Assembly: GCA_964602595.1 (NCBI GenBank)
Contig: CAZRRO010000003.1
Span: forward strand, 310,001-374,000
Direction of reading: 5' to 3'
Length of the DNA: 64,000 nucleotides
Source of the DNA: CAIWAH01 sp964602595
GTDB taxonomy: Bacteria > Verrucomicrobiota > Verrucomicrobiia > Limisphaerales > UBA9464
Below the pieces are notes generated by a model. The model searched no databases, had not been told where the DNA came from, and saw only the letters and a list, made by a program, of their open reading frames with translations. Below, one piece after another: positions 31,125 through 40,359 of the stretch (the stretch's first letter is position 1; every line of letters starts with the position of its first letter). The translations under genes and the position numbers were made by a program.

Positions 31125-34106
31125 ATGATTACGCTGCTCTTTCTCCTGCTCATCGGGGTGGTCTGCTGGTGGCTCAACCGGGAACGCTCCTTGGTTCGCT
31201 CGCTGGAGGAACTCCGCTGGCGCCAAACCCGCGTTGAGTCGGAATTGGCCGCTTTGCGACGTGAAGCGTCAACCACGCCGAATCCCATCAGCCAACCGGA
31301 GGATGTCGGCGCGCCGATCACGCCTCCGCCCATGTCGGTGCCAGTCCTCGCCGTTCCCCCGCCACCGGCTCCGATTCCGCCGCCGCTGCCTCCTGCTCCG
31401 CGGTTTACGCCCCCTTCCGTTCCGGAACTCCCGCCCGTTCCTCCGGCCACCAGCCGGCCAATGGTCCCGCCTCCGCCCCCGCCCACGTTGAAGCCGGCGT
31501 TTAACTGGGAACAGTTTGTCGGGGTCAAGTTGGTGGCCTGGCTGGCCGGCCTCGCGCTGTTCCTCGCCGCTGCCTTTGGGCTCAAGTATTCCTTCGAGCA
31601 AAACCTGATTCCGCCGGTTGTGCGCGCGGGCGCCGGATTTGTCCTCGGGGCGGGCCTGCTGGTCGCCGGGGTTGTGCTGCGGCGACGTGAATATGCCGTC
31701 ACCGCCCAAACCTTGGCCGCGACCGGTGTGGTGATCCTGTATGCCGTCACGTTCGCGTGCCGCAGCCTGTTCCATTTCGAGGCCTTCGGTCCGGGGCTGA
31801 CGTTCGCGGTGATGACCTTGGTGACGGCGGTCGCGTTCGGGCTGGCAGTGCGAATGGACGCCCAGGTCGTGGCCGTGTTGGGCATGCTGGGCGGGTTTCT
31901 GACGCCAATACTGGTGTCAACCGGCGAGAACAATCCGGTCGGCCTCTTTGGCTACCTTGCAATCCTTGCCCTCGGCCTGCTGGCAGTCGTGTGGCGCAAG
32001 CGCTGGGATTACCTGTCGCTCGCGGCGGCCCTCGGCACCGCGGCGATGCAGTTCGGCTGGTTCCTCAAGTTCTACTCGCCGGACCAAGTCGGCGTGCTCC
32101 AGGTCGTGTTGCCGGGATTCATTGCCGTGTTTGGCGCTGCTTTTGCGGTTTCCGTGAAGCGGGACTGGGCCAACCCGTTCCTCACTTTCGCCGCCGCCCT
32201 CCTGCCGATGGTTACCCTCGGCGTGGGCTTTGAACTGGTCACCGCGCGGGAACTGGCGGCGTTGCCGGGGCGGGTGTTTTGGATCCTCTTCGCGGCAGAT
32301 GTCGCACTCCTCAGCATGGTGGTGCTCCGGCCGTCCCTGCGGGCGCTGGAAAGCTTGGGCGGTGGCGCGATGTTCCTGCTGCTCGGTGTCTGGCACGGTT
32401 TCCAGTTGGACTCGGCGCGATTGCCTTGGGCCCTGGGTCTCACTGTCGGCTTTGCCGTGCTGCACACGGCCTTCCCGCTCGCGCTCCGTCGGCTCCGGCC
32501 AACCGAACTGGCCCCCGCGCCCGTCTGGTCGCAATTCTTCCCCGCGCTGGCGCTGATGCTGGTGCTGATCCCCCTGTTGAAGTCGTTGCCCGTGGGGCCA
32601 CTATTCTGGGTGACGATCGTGCTGGTGGATTTGCTGGCAGTGGTGCTGGCCCTGCTTTCGGGGGCGTTGCTGGGTTTGGTTGCCGTGGTGGTCCTCACGT
32701 TCGCGTTGGCCGGCGTTTGGCTGAACTTCGGCGTGCACGAACTCGCCGACACGGCGGAATCCCTTTTCGTCATCGGCGGCTTCGGAGTCTTCCTGGCCGC
32801 CGCCGGGGCCTTGGTCACCCGCCAGTTGGGCCTCAGCCCGGCGACCGGCGAGGGGGATCCCCGACTGCGGGCCGCCGCGCCGGTGCTGTCAGCCACGCTG
32901 CCGTTCCTGTTGCTGATCCTGCTCGTGCAACGCCTGCATCCCGCCAACCCGTCCGCCGTCTTTGGGGTCGCTGCGGTCCTGTGCTTGGTCCTGCTGGCGC
33001 TGGTGCGTTGGACGGGCTTTACCTCGTTGCTGCTGGCCGGATTGGGCGCCACCGGTCTGCTGCAGTGGTCGTGGCTCGCTTCATCGTTTCGGCCCGAAGA
33101 AGGAGCGGCGGTTCCGCTGCTCTGGCTGGCACTGTTCACCGGATTGTTTGCCGGCTTTCCGTTCCTGTTCCAAAGCCGGCTGCAGGAACGGCGCATTCCT
33201 TGGGCCGTCTCGGCCCTCGCCGGGGTCATCCACTTCCCGTTGGCCTATAGCCTCGTCAAACAGGCGTTGCCGTCTGTGCCGCTGGGGCTGGTGCCGGCCA
33301 TCTTCGCGATCCTGCCCTTTGCCGCCTTGGCGTGGCTGGCGCGTTCCTTGCCAAAGGAATCGCCTGTCCGGTTGGCGCACCTGGCTTGGTTTGGCGGCGT
33401 CGGATTGTTGTTCGTCACGCTGATCTTCCCAGTCCAATTCGAGCGCCAGTGGATCACGCTGGGTTGGGCGTTTGAAGGCGTGGCTTTGTGCTGGCTGTTC
33501 CATCGACTGCCACATCCGGGCTTGCGTGCGACCGGCGTCGGCTTGCTGGTGGCCGCATTTGTCCGCCTCGCCCTGAACCCGGCGGTGCTCAGCTATCATC
33601 CGCCCTCCGGCACGCCGCTCCTGAACTGGTATCTTTACGCCTACGGCTTGGCGAGTGTCGCCCTCTTCGTTGGAGCCCGCCTGCTGGCTCCGCCCCGCGA
33701 ACGCGTGTTCGGCAACAACGTCCAGCCCATTCTCTACACGCTGGGAACGATCCTGACCTTCCTCTTGGTCAACTTGGAGATCGCCGACTACTTCGCGACC
33801 GGCGCCACGCTGACCTTTGAGTTCTCGGGGAACTTCGCCCGGGACCTGGCCTACACCATTGCCTGGGCGCTGTTCGCGCTGGGTCTGATCGTCGTCGGAG
33901 TGGCGAAGCGGGTTCGCTCCGTCCGCTATGCCGGGCTCGGCTTGCTGGGCGTGGTCGTGCTCAAACTTTTCCTGCACGACCTGGCAAACCTCAGCCAGCT
34001 TTACCGCATCATTGCCTTTGCCGGGGTGGCGGTCATCGCCTTGGCGGCCTCGGTCCTGTATCAGCGGTTTCTGGCCGGGAATGGGGCCAAACCTGCCGGC
34101 GACTAG
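31125..34106 (+). CDS. DUF2339 polytopic membrane protein
   Basis: The ATG at 31125 (MITLLFLLLIGVV) puts a membrane segment at the very start, followed by a coiled-coil stretch (SLVRSLEELRWRQTR) and a long proline-rich linker (about 60-125). Then come roughly 25 membrane segments in pairs, with NWEQFVGVKLVAWLAGLAL at the beginning of the membrane domain and the ending LYRIIAFAGVAVIALAASVL. This is the DUF2339 family, about 1000 residues long, with no assigned function. A GTG nine codons upstream is a less likely start. It stands alone, convergent with the sorting-tail gene at 34132. Confidence 0.85.
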   Translation: MITLLFLLLIGVVCWWLNRERSLVRSLEELRWRQTRVESELAALRREASTTPNPISQPEDVGAPITPPPMSVPVLAVPPPPAPIPPPLPPAPRFTPPSVPELPPVPPATSRPMVPPPPPPTLKPAFNWEQFVGVKLVAWLAGLALFLAAAFGLKYSFEQNLIPPVVRAGAGFVLGAGLLVAGVVLRRREYAVTAQTLAATGVVILYAVTFACRSLFHFEAFGPGLTFAVMTLVTAVAFGLAVRMDAQVVAVLGMLGGFLTPILVSTGENNPVGLFGYLAILALGLLAVVWRKRWDYLSLAAALGTAAMQFGWFLKFYSPDQVGVLQVVLPGFIAVFGAAFAVSVKRDWANPFLTFAAALLPMVTLGVGFELVTARELAALPGRVFWILFAADVALLSMVVLRPSLRALESLGGGAMFLLLGVWHGFQLDSARLPWALGLTVGFAVLHTAFPLALRRLRPTELAPAPVWSQFFPALALMLVLIPLLKSLPVGPLFWVTIVLVDLLAVVLALLSGALLGLVAVVVLTFALAGVWLNFGVHELADTAESLFVIGGFGVFLAAAGALVTRQLGLSPATGEGDPRLRAAAPVLSATLPFLLLILLVQRLHPANPSAVFGVAAVLCLVLLALVRWTGFTSLLLAGLGATGLLQWSWLASSFRPEEGAAVPLLWLALFTGLFAGFPFLFQSRLQERRIPWAVSALAGVIHFPLAYSLVKQALPSVPLGLVPAIFAILPFAALAWLARSLPKESPVRLAHLAWFGGVGLLFVTLIFPVQFERQWITLGWAFEGVALCWLFHRLPHPGLRATGVGLLVAAFVRLALNPAVLSYHPPSGTPLLNWYLYAYGLASVALFVGARLLAPPRERVFGNNVQPILYTLGTILTFLLVNLEIADYFATGATLTFEFSGNFARDLAYTIAWALFALGLIVVGVAKRVRSVRYAGLGLLGVVVLKLFLHDLANLSQLYRIIAFAGVAVIALAASVLYQRFLAGNGAKPAGD

Positions 34107-34131
34107 GCCGCGGCCGCCCCGAAAAGCGACC

Positions 34132-34827
34132 TCAGCCGGCCCGGCGCCGAACTGCCCGCCAAACCAGAGGCAGGCCCAACAGGGAGGCGGCCACTCCGGT
34201 TCCGGCTTCCGGGACGGCGACCGCCTCAAGGTTGACCGCGTCGATGATGGCGGGGTTCCCGATCCGCGACGCAAAGGTCACGGTGGTGGTCGCCGGGTCG
34301 CCTGAGCCGGGCAGGGTGAAGTTGAGGCCGCGAAGTATCCAGTCGCCGGCGCCGCCATTGCTCACGTTGCCCGAGTCAAAGGACTGGGACACGGAGAACG
34401 CGCCCGAACTGACCGTGACCTGGACCCAGCCGGAACCGTTTTCCCACGAATTGGGAAAATCTGTCTGCGCAAACGTCAGCCGATACGCCAATCCGCCCGT
34501 AAGCCCGACTGTCTGGGAAATCGCCCCGGCGTAGAGCGGATAGGAATCCGAAATGTAAAGGTATTGGCCCCCGTCGTGGGCGGTGTTCCAGGTGTTGTTG
34601 CCAGCGTCGAGGTAGCCGGTGCCCATCAGGTCCACATGATAGGTGCCCGTGGCGTTCCACGCGCCGATCGAGGCGGGCACGGCCGGATTATCGTAACGCA
34701 GCCTGGGGTTCGCATTCGAGAACACGTCCGGGATGGCAGGCGACCGCGGTTCAAAGCTGCCGTCGAGCAACAGATTGCCGTGGACGGCGATGGGAACCAA
34801 AAAACTGGCGGCGAGAGCGATCTTCAT
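34132..34827 (-). CDS. Exported protein with VPDSG/PEP-CTERM-like sorting tail
   Basis: AAGGAGG ends 10 bases before the ATG at 34825-34827 (MKIALAASFLVPIAVHG), giving a good signal peptide and 231 residues. The mature part starts NLLLDGSFE and ends with a beta-rich carbohydrate-binding/DUF642-like fold (TYHVDLMGTGYLD, GGQYLYISDSYP, IGNPAIIDAVNLEAV). The C-terminus VPEAGTGVAASLLGL, hydrophobic stretch and VRRR form a sorting tail. It is probably exported, cleaved and displayed on the surface or in extracellular matrix. Ligand unknown. Confidence 0.75.
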   Translation of the reverse strand: MKIALAASFLVPIAVHGNLLLDGSFEPRSPAIPDVFSNANPRLRYDNPAVPASIGAWNATGTYHVDLMGTGYLDAGNNTWNTAHDGGQYLYISDSYPLYAGAISQTVGLTGGLAYRLTFAQTDFPNSWENGSGWVQVTVSSGAFSVSQSFDSGNVSNGGAGDWILRGLNFTLPGSGDPATTTVTFASRIGNPAIIDAVNLEAVAVPEAGTGVAASLLGLPLVWRAVRRRAG

Positions 34828-34968
34828 GCGGGTCATTCCTCCTTTGCGGCTTGGGAGCAAGCCTTTGGTCCGCGTCGCAGTCAAGCCGCTGGGCGAAGCC
34901 CAAACAGGTTACCGCCAGTTCAAAACTCTTTCGGGCGTTCCTCGGTCCAGTATGGCCAGAGGCGACAA

Positions 34969-36333
34969 TCAGACGCTCGTCACCGTCGGATGCACGTAGG
35001 GCGCGCGATACGGCCGGGCGAGCAGGGCGTTGGCTTCGGCGTCGCCAACCACTTCGTGTTTCACCGGATCCCACTTCAGCGTGCGGCCGAGCTTCATCGA
35101 GAGGTTGGCAACGATGCACGAGGCGCTGGAGATGTGGCCCTGCTCGATGTCGGCGACCGGTTTCGCGCGGGTCTCGATGCAGTCGAGCAAGTTCTTCATG
35201 TGGCCGCGGATCGCGGGCGCGACGTGCTTCTCCAAATCCTTCTCCACGTTGTCCTCGGGATACTTGTCCAACTCCATGAGCTGATCCTTGTGGATGACCG
35301 GGCCGCCGTCGCGAGGGATGAAGTCGTAGCGGAACACGCTGCACTTAAGCGTGCCCTTTTCGCCGTGAATGATGCCTGCCCACGGATAGTCGGGGTCGGG
35401 CATCTGGCCCCAGGTGCGGTGGTTCCAGGTGACCTGGAATTGGTCGAAGTCGAACGTCGCCGTCTGCGTGTCGGTGATGTTCGCGCGGCCTTTCTTGTCG
35501 TTCAGGATGCCGCCCCAGGAGGTGATGGACTTGGGCCAGCCGAGGCCGAGCAGCCAGCGGGTCATGTCGAGCATGTGGACGCACATGTCACCGACGATGC
35601 CGTTACCGTATTCCATGTAAGCCCGCCAACCACGCGGGTGGACGATCTTGTTGTAGGGCATCATCGGTGCGGGCCCGACCCAGTTCTCGTAGTCGAGCCA
35701 CTCGGGCGGCGCGGTGTCGGGCGCGGACTGGAGCGTGTCGCGGTTGCGCATGTGCCAGTAGCAGTTCACGTCGACGCTGATGATCTTGCCGAGTCGGCCG
35801 GAGTCGATGAACTCGCGCTTGGCTTCGATGAGGTGCGGCGTGCTGCGGCGCTGCGTGCCGATCTGCACGACCCGGCCGTATTTCCGGGCGGCCGCCAGCA
35901 TCGCGTGGCTCTCGACGACGTCCACGCCGGTGGGCTTCTGACAGTAGAGGTCCGCGCCGGATTTGCAGGCCTCAATCATCGGCAACGCGTGCCAGTGGTC
36001 CGGCGTGGCGATGAGGCAGATATCGAGATCCTTTTCCGCGAGCATCTTCCGGTAGTCGGAGTAGGTGCGCGGGCGCTTGCCGGACTTGTTCTTCTGCTTG
36101 CAGGTGTCGGCGCAGTCATCCAGCAGGCGTTTGTCCACGTCGCACAGCGAGACCACTTCGATGGGGGCAACCTGATACAGGCGGAACAGGTCGCTCTTGC
36201 CATACCAGCCGGTGCCGATGAGGCCGACCCGCTTCGGCTTCGCCTCGGCGGCAAAGGTGGTGGGGACGTAGGTGGCGGCGGCGCTGAACGCGAGCGCGGC
36301 GGAGCCCTGCTGGAGGAAATCGCGGCGAGTCAT
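34969..36333 (-). CDS. Gfo/Idh/MocA-family oxidoreductase with Tat signal
   Basis: The 454-residue product opens with a twin-arginine leader (MTRRDFLQQGSAALAFS), then a Rossmann motif RVGLIGTGWYGK (35-46) and a CDVDKRLLDDC strand. The family's EKP motif reads CQKPTG here (Gln132), followed by a C-terminal alpha/beta domain with WNHRTWGQMPDPDYP and GEKGTLKC. Exported members in Verrucomicrobiota and Planctomycetes act on sugars or glycoside derivatives in the periplasm, using a tightly bound NAD(P). The substrate is unknown. It is divergent from the CHRD gene with a 198-base shared upstream region. Confidence 0.9.
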   Translation of the reverse strand: MTRRDFLQQGSAALAFSAAATYVPTTFAAEAKPKRVGLIGTGWYGKSDLFRLYQVAPIEVVSLCDVDKRLLDDCADTCKQKNKSGKRPRTYSDYRKMLAEKDLDICLIATPDHWHALPMIEACKSGADLYCQKPTGVDVVESHAMLAAARKYGRVVQIGTQRRSTPHLIEAKREFIDSGRLGKIISVDVNCYWHMRNRDTLQSAPDTAPPEWLDYENWVGPAPMMPYNKIVHPRGWRAYMEYGNGIVGDMCVHMLDMTRWLLGLGWPKSITSWGGILNDKKGRANITDTQTATFDFDQFQVTWNHRTWGQMPDPDYPWAGIIHGEKGTLKCSVFRYDFIPRDGGPVIHKDQLMELDKYPEDNVEKDLEKHVAPAIRGHMKNLLDCIETRAKPVADIEQGHISSASCIVANLSMKLGRTLKWDPVKHEVVGDAEANALLARPYRAPYVHPTVTSV

Positions 36334-36531
36334 GCGCAGGAATTAGACTGGGCACCGCCGAGATACAAGCCTGCCGGCGGCGATTGGTGCGCAATCGTGT
36401 GGGGTCGCCGTCGCCTCCCGTGGCGGTCCGGCAAAACTGACCTCTCGCGCACCCTGCCTTGGAACGTCGCCTTGACGGTGAAGGGGCCGCGTGGCAAGCC
36501 ATGCCGCGTCCCGCTCAGAAACTACACTCCA

Positions 36532-37119
36532 ATGAAACACCTGCCCCTAATCCTTGCCTTGGTCGCAGCTACCGGCCTCGCCCATGCCACCGTCTTCCAG
36601 TTCACGGCCACACTGGACGGTCCCTCCGAAGCCCCGGCGAATGCTTCGCCGGGCACGGGCACCGCGACGTTCAGCTATGACTCGGTGCTGAAGACCTTCT
36701 CGATCGACACCACGTTCTCCGGTCTGACCGGCATCACGACGGCTGCCCACATCCACGCGCCCACCGCGGTGGCGGGAACCGCGACCGCGGGCGTCGCCAC
36801 CCAAACACCTTCCTTCACCGGCTTTCCTACGGGCGTCACGAGCGGCACCTACAGCCAGACGTTCGACCTGAGCCTAACCTCAAGCTTCAGCAGCACGTTC
36901 GTCAGTAACAACGGCGGGACGGCTGCTGGCGCTGAAGCCGCGTTCATCAGCGCCATCAATGCCGGCAAGGCGTATCTCAACATCCACACGTCCACGTTTG
37001 GCGGCGGGGAAATCCGTGGATTCCTGACTCCGGTGCCGGAGCCGGGTGAGACGAGTGTCGTGGTCGGGGCACTGGTAGCCGGTTTCGCCGCCTTCCGTCG
37101 CTACCGCAAGACGGCATAA
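36532..37119 (+). CDS. CHRD-domain protein with PEP-CTERM tail
   Basis: The ATG at 36532 (MKHLPLILALVAATGLAHA) begins a signal peptide; a much longer frame upstream is a shadow of the opposite-strand genes. The 195-residue product carries a CHRD domain (FTATLDGPSEAPANASPG, TAAHIHAPTA, AYLNIHTSTFGGGEIRGFL), named for chordin and found in bacterial secreted proteins. It ends VPEPGETSVVVGALVAG then FRRYRK, a classic PEP-CTERM signal. It is probably surface-anchored or released after exosortase cleavage. Confidence 0.9.
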   Translation: MKHLPLILALVAATGLAHATVFQFTATLDGPSEAPANASPGTGTATFSYDSVLKTFSIDTTFSGLTGITTAAHIHAPTAVAGTATAGVATQTPSFTGFPTGVTSGTYSQTFDLSLTSSFSSTFVSNNGGTAAGAEAAFISAINAGKAYLNIHTSTFGGGEIRGFLTPVPEPGETSVVVGALVAGFAAFRRYRKTA

Positions 37120-37140
37120 CTGCCGCAGGCGCATTGACTC

Positions 37141-37180
37141 ATGGCCCGGGTTGGCGAGATGCCGCCCGGGCCATTTGGTT
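37141..37180 (+). terminator. Probable bidirectional terminator
   Basis: ATGGCCCGGG (37141-37150) pairs with CCCGGGCCAT (37165-37174), followed by TTGGTTT on the plus strand. It lies between the convergent CHRD and outer-membrane genes. Confidence 0.7.
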
Positions 37181-37192
37181 TCCCCACGATGC

Positions 37193-38209
37193 TCAGAAAG
37201 CACAAGTCACCGTCGCGTTGAGTCGGAAGTCGGGCACGTTTTGGAATCCGCGGGCCGTGGCCAGCACCGGCAGGTCCGCTCCGGTCAGGATGCTGAGCCG
37301 GGTTTTCCAGGTGAAGCCCACCTGGGGGCCCAGGTAGGCGATCGTGGCTCCGGTGTGGACCGATTCCCGCCCCCGGAATCGGTCCGCGCCGCGGGTATCG
37401 TAGGTGCCAGCCAACTGGAGGCTCACGGTGTAATTCTTGTCCAACCAGAGAAACGCCCCCGGTCCGCCGGAAATGATCAGCTCACTGGCGAATTCGTAGT
37501 CCCCGGCGCCCTCGCTGCGCAGGTAGTATTGGGCCTGGAGATTCAGGAAGACCCGCTGCCAGCGCAGCGTGCCGGCGATCCCGACGATACCGTCCACCGA
37601 TCCCGAGCCCAGCGTGATGTCATGCACGTGGACGCCGCTGACGATGTTGCCGAGGGCGTCGTGCTGGTGCCCCGGTCCCACGATCGCCTCATAGCGGTCA
37701 ATGGACTGTTCCAGTTCATCCAGCCGCCCACTGGCGCCTGTGGGCAATTTGACGCCCCCGAGCAGATTGACCGTCGCGCCCCATTCCATGTCGGAGCGTT
37801 CCAGGATCTGCCATCGGCCCACGAGCGCGAGGTCGCCCAGCCCGAAATCGCTGCCGTCCCGCACCGTCGGATTCACCCCGTCGCGGAGTTCCGCGAACCG
37901 GTAGCGCAGGTGGACCAACGGCAGGTTGGCGCTGACACCAAAATCCTCCGCGAAGTTCCAGCCCGCGACCACGTGTGTCATCGAACGATCCAGCCAATCG
38001 CGGTTCGCCCGGTGGAATTCGGTGCCGTTGAACTGTTCGGTGCCCAGGCGAGTGAACTGTTCCGCCACCGTGACGGTCCAGCCGTTCGAGTATTCGCCCC
38101 GCGCGTCCGCGGCGCGATAGATGGCGCACAGGTCGCAGGCCAGCGCGGGTCCCGCAGTGGCCAGAAGCAACGCGACGATGCCGGAGGATTTGTCGGGGGG
38201 AGGGGGCAT
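37193..38209 (-). CDS. Outer-membrane beta-barrel protein, transporter-like
   Basis: The 338-residue product has a short signal sequence (IVALLLATAGPALA), then CDLCAIY with a CxxC pair at the mature N-terminus. Alternating amphipathic strands follow (VVAGWNFAEDFGVSANLPLV, LGDLALVGRWQIL, VFLNLQAQYYLRSEG, YTVSLQLAGTYDTRG). The last residues, RLNATVTCAF, end in Phe, the hallmark of a BAM-inserted barrel. The CxxC after the signal is reminiscent of metal- or heme-linked surface proteins. Substrate unknown. A small hypothetical gene is encoded 8 bases upstream. Confidence 0.75.
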   Translation of the reverse strand: MPPPPDKSSGIVALLLATAGPALACDLCAIYRAADARGEYSNGWTVTVAEQFTRLGTEQFNGTEFHRANRDWLDRSMTHVVAGWNFAEDFGVSANLPLVHLRYRFAELRDGVNPTVRDGSDFGLGDLALVGRWQILERSDMEWGATVNLLGGVKLPTGASGRLDELEQSIDRYEAIVGPGHQHDALGNIVSGVHVHDITLGSGSVDGIVGIAGTLRWQRVFLNLQAQYYLRSEGAGDYEFASELIISGGPGAFLWLDKNYTVSLQLAGTYDTRGADRFRGRESVHTGATIAYLGPQVGFTWKTRLSILTGADLPVLATARGFQNVPDFRLNATVTCAF

Positions 38210-38216
38210 GGGAACG

Positions 38217-38492
38217 TCAGGGTTCGGCGATCAGGCGATAGAAGCGGACCGGGCTGTTGGTCTCCGGGTCGAGGACGATGTAATGATTCGCGAACGGGAA
38301 GGGCTCGGCGACGTAGAGCGTCTTCCACGCCTTGGCCCCCGCCGCGCCTTCGGGCGGCTCGGAACTGGCCTGCAATTCGTATCGACGGTTTTCTTCGGTG
38401 TCGAAATGCACCAGGAACCCACCCGGAGGAAATGGCTCCAGCAGGTAAAACGTCGGCGGCGCCGCTTGGCTGGCCCAGACGACGCCGGCCAA
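38217..38492 (-). CDS. Hypothetical exported protein, uncertain start
   Basis: The frame reads AGVVWASQAAPPTFYLLEP, then FLVHFDTEENRRYELQASS and VRFYRLIAEP at the end, a fibronectin- or cleavage-domain-like beta pattern typical of Verrucomicrobiota secreted proteins. It has no ATG or GTG; the TTG at 38490-38492 is the nearest conventional start, and the true protein may begin upstream at a rare codon (PIAVGLAGVVWASQA would complete a signal peptide). It ends 8 bases before the outer-membrane barrel gene and is probably in its operon. Confidence 0.5.
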   Translation of the reverse strand: MAGVVWASQAAPPTFYLLEPFPPGGFLVHFDTEENRRYELQASSEPPEGAAGAKAWKTLYVAEPFPFANHYIVLDPETNSPVRFYRLIAEP

Positions 38493-38615
38493 TCCGACCG
38501 CGATGGGACGCCAGGGGACTGGAGGCCGGCTGCGCTGGGGAGGGAAGACTTCGATGGCGCCGGATGGGAGCGTTCCAACTGCTGGAAATCAAGCCGTCAC
38601 CGCGGCGGCGGGGAA

Positions 38616-39509
38616 TCACTCCGCCATCTTCCGGTCGACCAGCACTTCCAGGTCGAGCTTCACCGGCTTGCCCAACTCCTCCTTCAGGCGGCGGCGGGCG
38701 AACTGGCGGATCTGCTTAATGCGGGCGCCGCCCTGGCCGATGAGCATCGCCTTGTAGCGTTCGTTGGACGCGATGATCGTGGCATTGATCTCAAACTCGG
38801 GCAGACCAAGGGGGTCCTTCACTTCCTTGAAGGAATCGAGCTCCACCATCGTGCGGTAGGGGATCTCGTCGCCCATCTGGAGATAGATTTGTTCCCGGAT
38901 CAGTTCGCCGATCTGGAACTCGCGGGTCGTGTTGGTGGTGTCCGTTTCCCCGTAGAGCGGGGGGCCGAAGGGCAGCCGTTGCAGGATGATCTCCAGCAGC
39001 GCGTCGAGCCCCTGCTTCATCAGCCCGGAAACCTCCGCCAGTGCGTCGTAGCCCCGCGCGGCTTCCAGCCAAAATTCGCGATGCGGCCGTTCCTCGTAGG
39101 GCAGGTCCGCCTTGTTGATCACGAGGACCCGCGGTTGGCCGACCTTGGCCAGGACTTCCCGGACCATTTCGTCCTCCTCGCCGATCTCCCGCGACGGGTC
39201 CACGACATGGAGGACGACGTCGATGCCGCTCAGCGCCTTCCGCGCCCGCTGGTGCAATTGGTCCACTAGGCTGCTCTTGTGCGTCTTGAAAAAGCCCGGC
39301 GTGTCCACGAACACGATCTGCCCCTCGGGCCGGTGCACGACGCCTTGGACCGGATCACGCGTGGTCTGGGGCTTCGGGGTGACGATGGAAACCTTGCGCC
39401 CGACCATCGCGTTCAGGAGCGTGGATTTGCCCACGTTGGTCCGGCCGATGAGCGCCGCGAGGCCCGAGCGGTAGTCGGGTCGCGGAAGTTGGATCAGAGC
39501 GTCTGCCAT
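38616..39509 (-). CDS. era: GTPase Era
   Basis: The ATG at 39507-39509 (MADALIQLPRPDYRSG) gives 297 residues, the usual Era length. G1 is GRTNVGKST (22-30), where most Era proteins have GRPNVGKS; G3 is DTPG (69-72) and G4 is NKAD (132-135). The C-terminal KH domain contains LIGQGGARIKQIR. Era binds the 3' end of 16S rRNA during 30S maturation. A longer open frame continuing upstream on this strand is a shadow of the DUF1080 gene. It stands alone, with a short divergent gap to the DUF1080 genes. Confidence 0.96.
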   Translation of the reverse strand: MADALIQLPRPDYRSGLAALIGRTNVGKSTLLNAMVGRKVSIVTPKPQTTRDPVQGVVHRPEGQIVFVDTPGFFKTHKSSLVDQLHQRARKALSGIDVVLHVVDPSREIGEEDEMVREVLAKVGQPRVLVINKADLPYEERPHREFWLEAARGYDALAEVSGLMKQGLDALLEIILQRLPFGPPLYGETDTTNTTREFQIGELIREQIYLQMGDEIPYRTMVELDSFKEVKDPLGLPEFEINATIIASNERYKAMLIGQGGARIKQIRQFARRRLKEELGKPVKLDLEVLVDRKMAE

Positions 39510-39635
39510 GTCGGCCGACGGTAGGCACGTAGGCACGGTTGACCAATGACCAATTTGCGGTGCCGTCATGGCGCCGGGGCGGTTGACGCCTTGACGTATC
39601 GAACACGGCTCCCGTTCACTGCGTCCGTTCCCGCC

Positions 39636-40322
39636 ATGAAACTGCGCAACTTCCTCGCCGCCCTCTCCTTGGCTTCCGCCATCCTCCTGCCCGTTCACGC
39701 CGCCGATGGCGCGTGGGACGACTTGCTGGCGGGCAATTCCACCGCCAAGTGGCGCGGCTTCAAGCAGTCTGACTTTCCCGCCAAGGGCTGGTCTATCGAC
39801 GGCGGCACGCTGCATTTCGCCAAGGGCAGCGGGGGCGGGGACCTCGTCACGCGGGAGGAATATGCGAACTTCGAGCTGGAGTTCGACTGGAAGGTCACCG
39901 TCGGCGCCAACAGCGGCGTGATGTATCGGGTGAAGGAAGGATTCGACGCCCCGTGGCATACCGGCCCGGAATACCAGGTGCTTGACGACGCCCAGCACGG
40001 CGACGGCAAGAATCCCAAGACCAGCGCATCGGCCCTCTACGCGCTCATCGCCGCCAACGCCGCCAAGGCCACCAAACCAGTCGGCGAATGGAATTCCGGC
40101 CGGATCGTGCTCCGTGGCTCGAAGCTGGAGCACTGGCTCAACGGCCAGCAAGTCGTTGCCACAGACTTAGCATCGCCCGAATTCGCCAAGCTGGTCGCCG
40201 GTTCCAAGTTCAAGGACATGCCGCGCTTCGCGAAGGAAGCCAGCGGCCACATCTGCCTCCAGGATCACGGCGACGAGGTCTGGTATCGCAACGTCCGGAT
40301 TCGTCGGCTGGAGTCCAAGTAA
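39636..40322 (+). CDS. DUF1080 (3-keto-glucoside hydrolase-type) exported protein, first copy
   Basis: The 228-residue product has a signal peptide (MKLRNFLAALSLASAILLP, cut near VHAADG) and one DUF1080 domain: WRGFKQSDFPAKGWSID, FELEFDWKVTVGANSG, GPEYQVLDDAQHG, LEHWLNGQQVVA and ICLQDHGDEVWYRNVRIR. The fold is a concanavalin-like jelly roll; characterised members hydrolyse 3-keto-disaccharides, and the family is massively expanded in Planctomycetes and Verrucomicrobiota. The ATG at 39636 is the only one with a signal peptide. Its paralogue follows after 37 bases. Confidence 0.92.
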   Translation: MKLRNFLAALSLASAILLPVHAADGAWDDLLAGNSTAKWRGFKQSDFPAKGWSIDGGTLHFAKGSGGGDLVTREEYANFELEFDWKVTVGANSGVMYRVKEGFDAPWHTGPEYQVLDDAQHGDGKNPKTSASALYALIAANAAKATKPVGEWNSGRIVLRGSKLEHWLNGQQVVATDLASPEFAKLVAGSKFKDMPRFAKEASGHICLQDHGDEVWYRNVRIRRLESK

Positions 40323-40359
40323 GCTTTCCGAACAGCGCCCGCCGGTCATCCTTCCCGCC

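Noticed and set aside
34564..36531. Long upstream extension of the CHRD-protein frame
   Set aside because: The extension runs antisense through two minus-strand genes and has no domain; a clear signal peptide starts at 36532.
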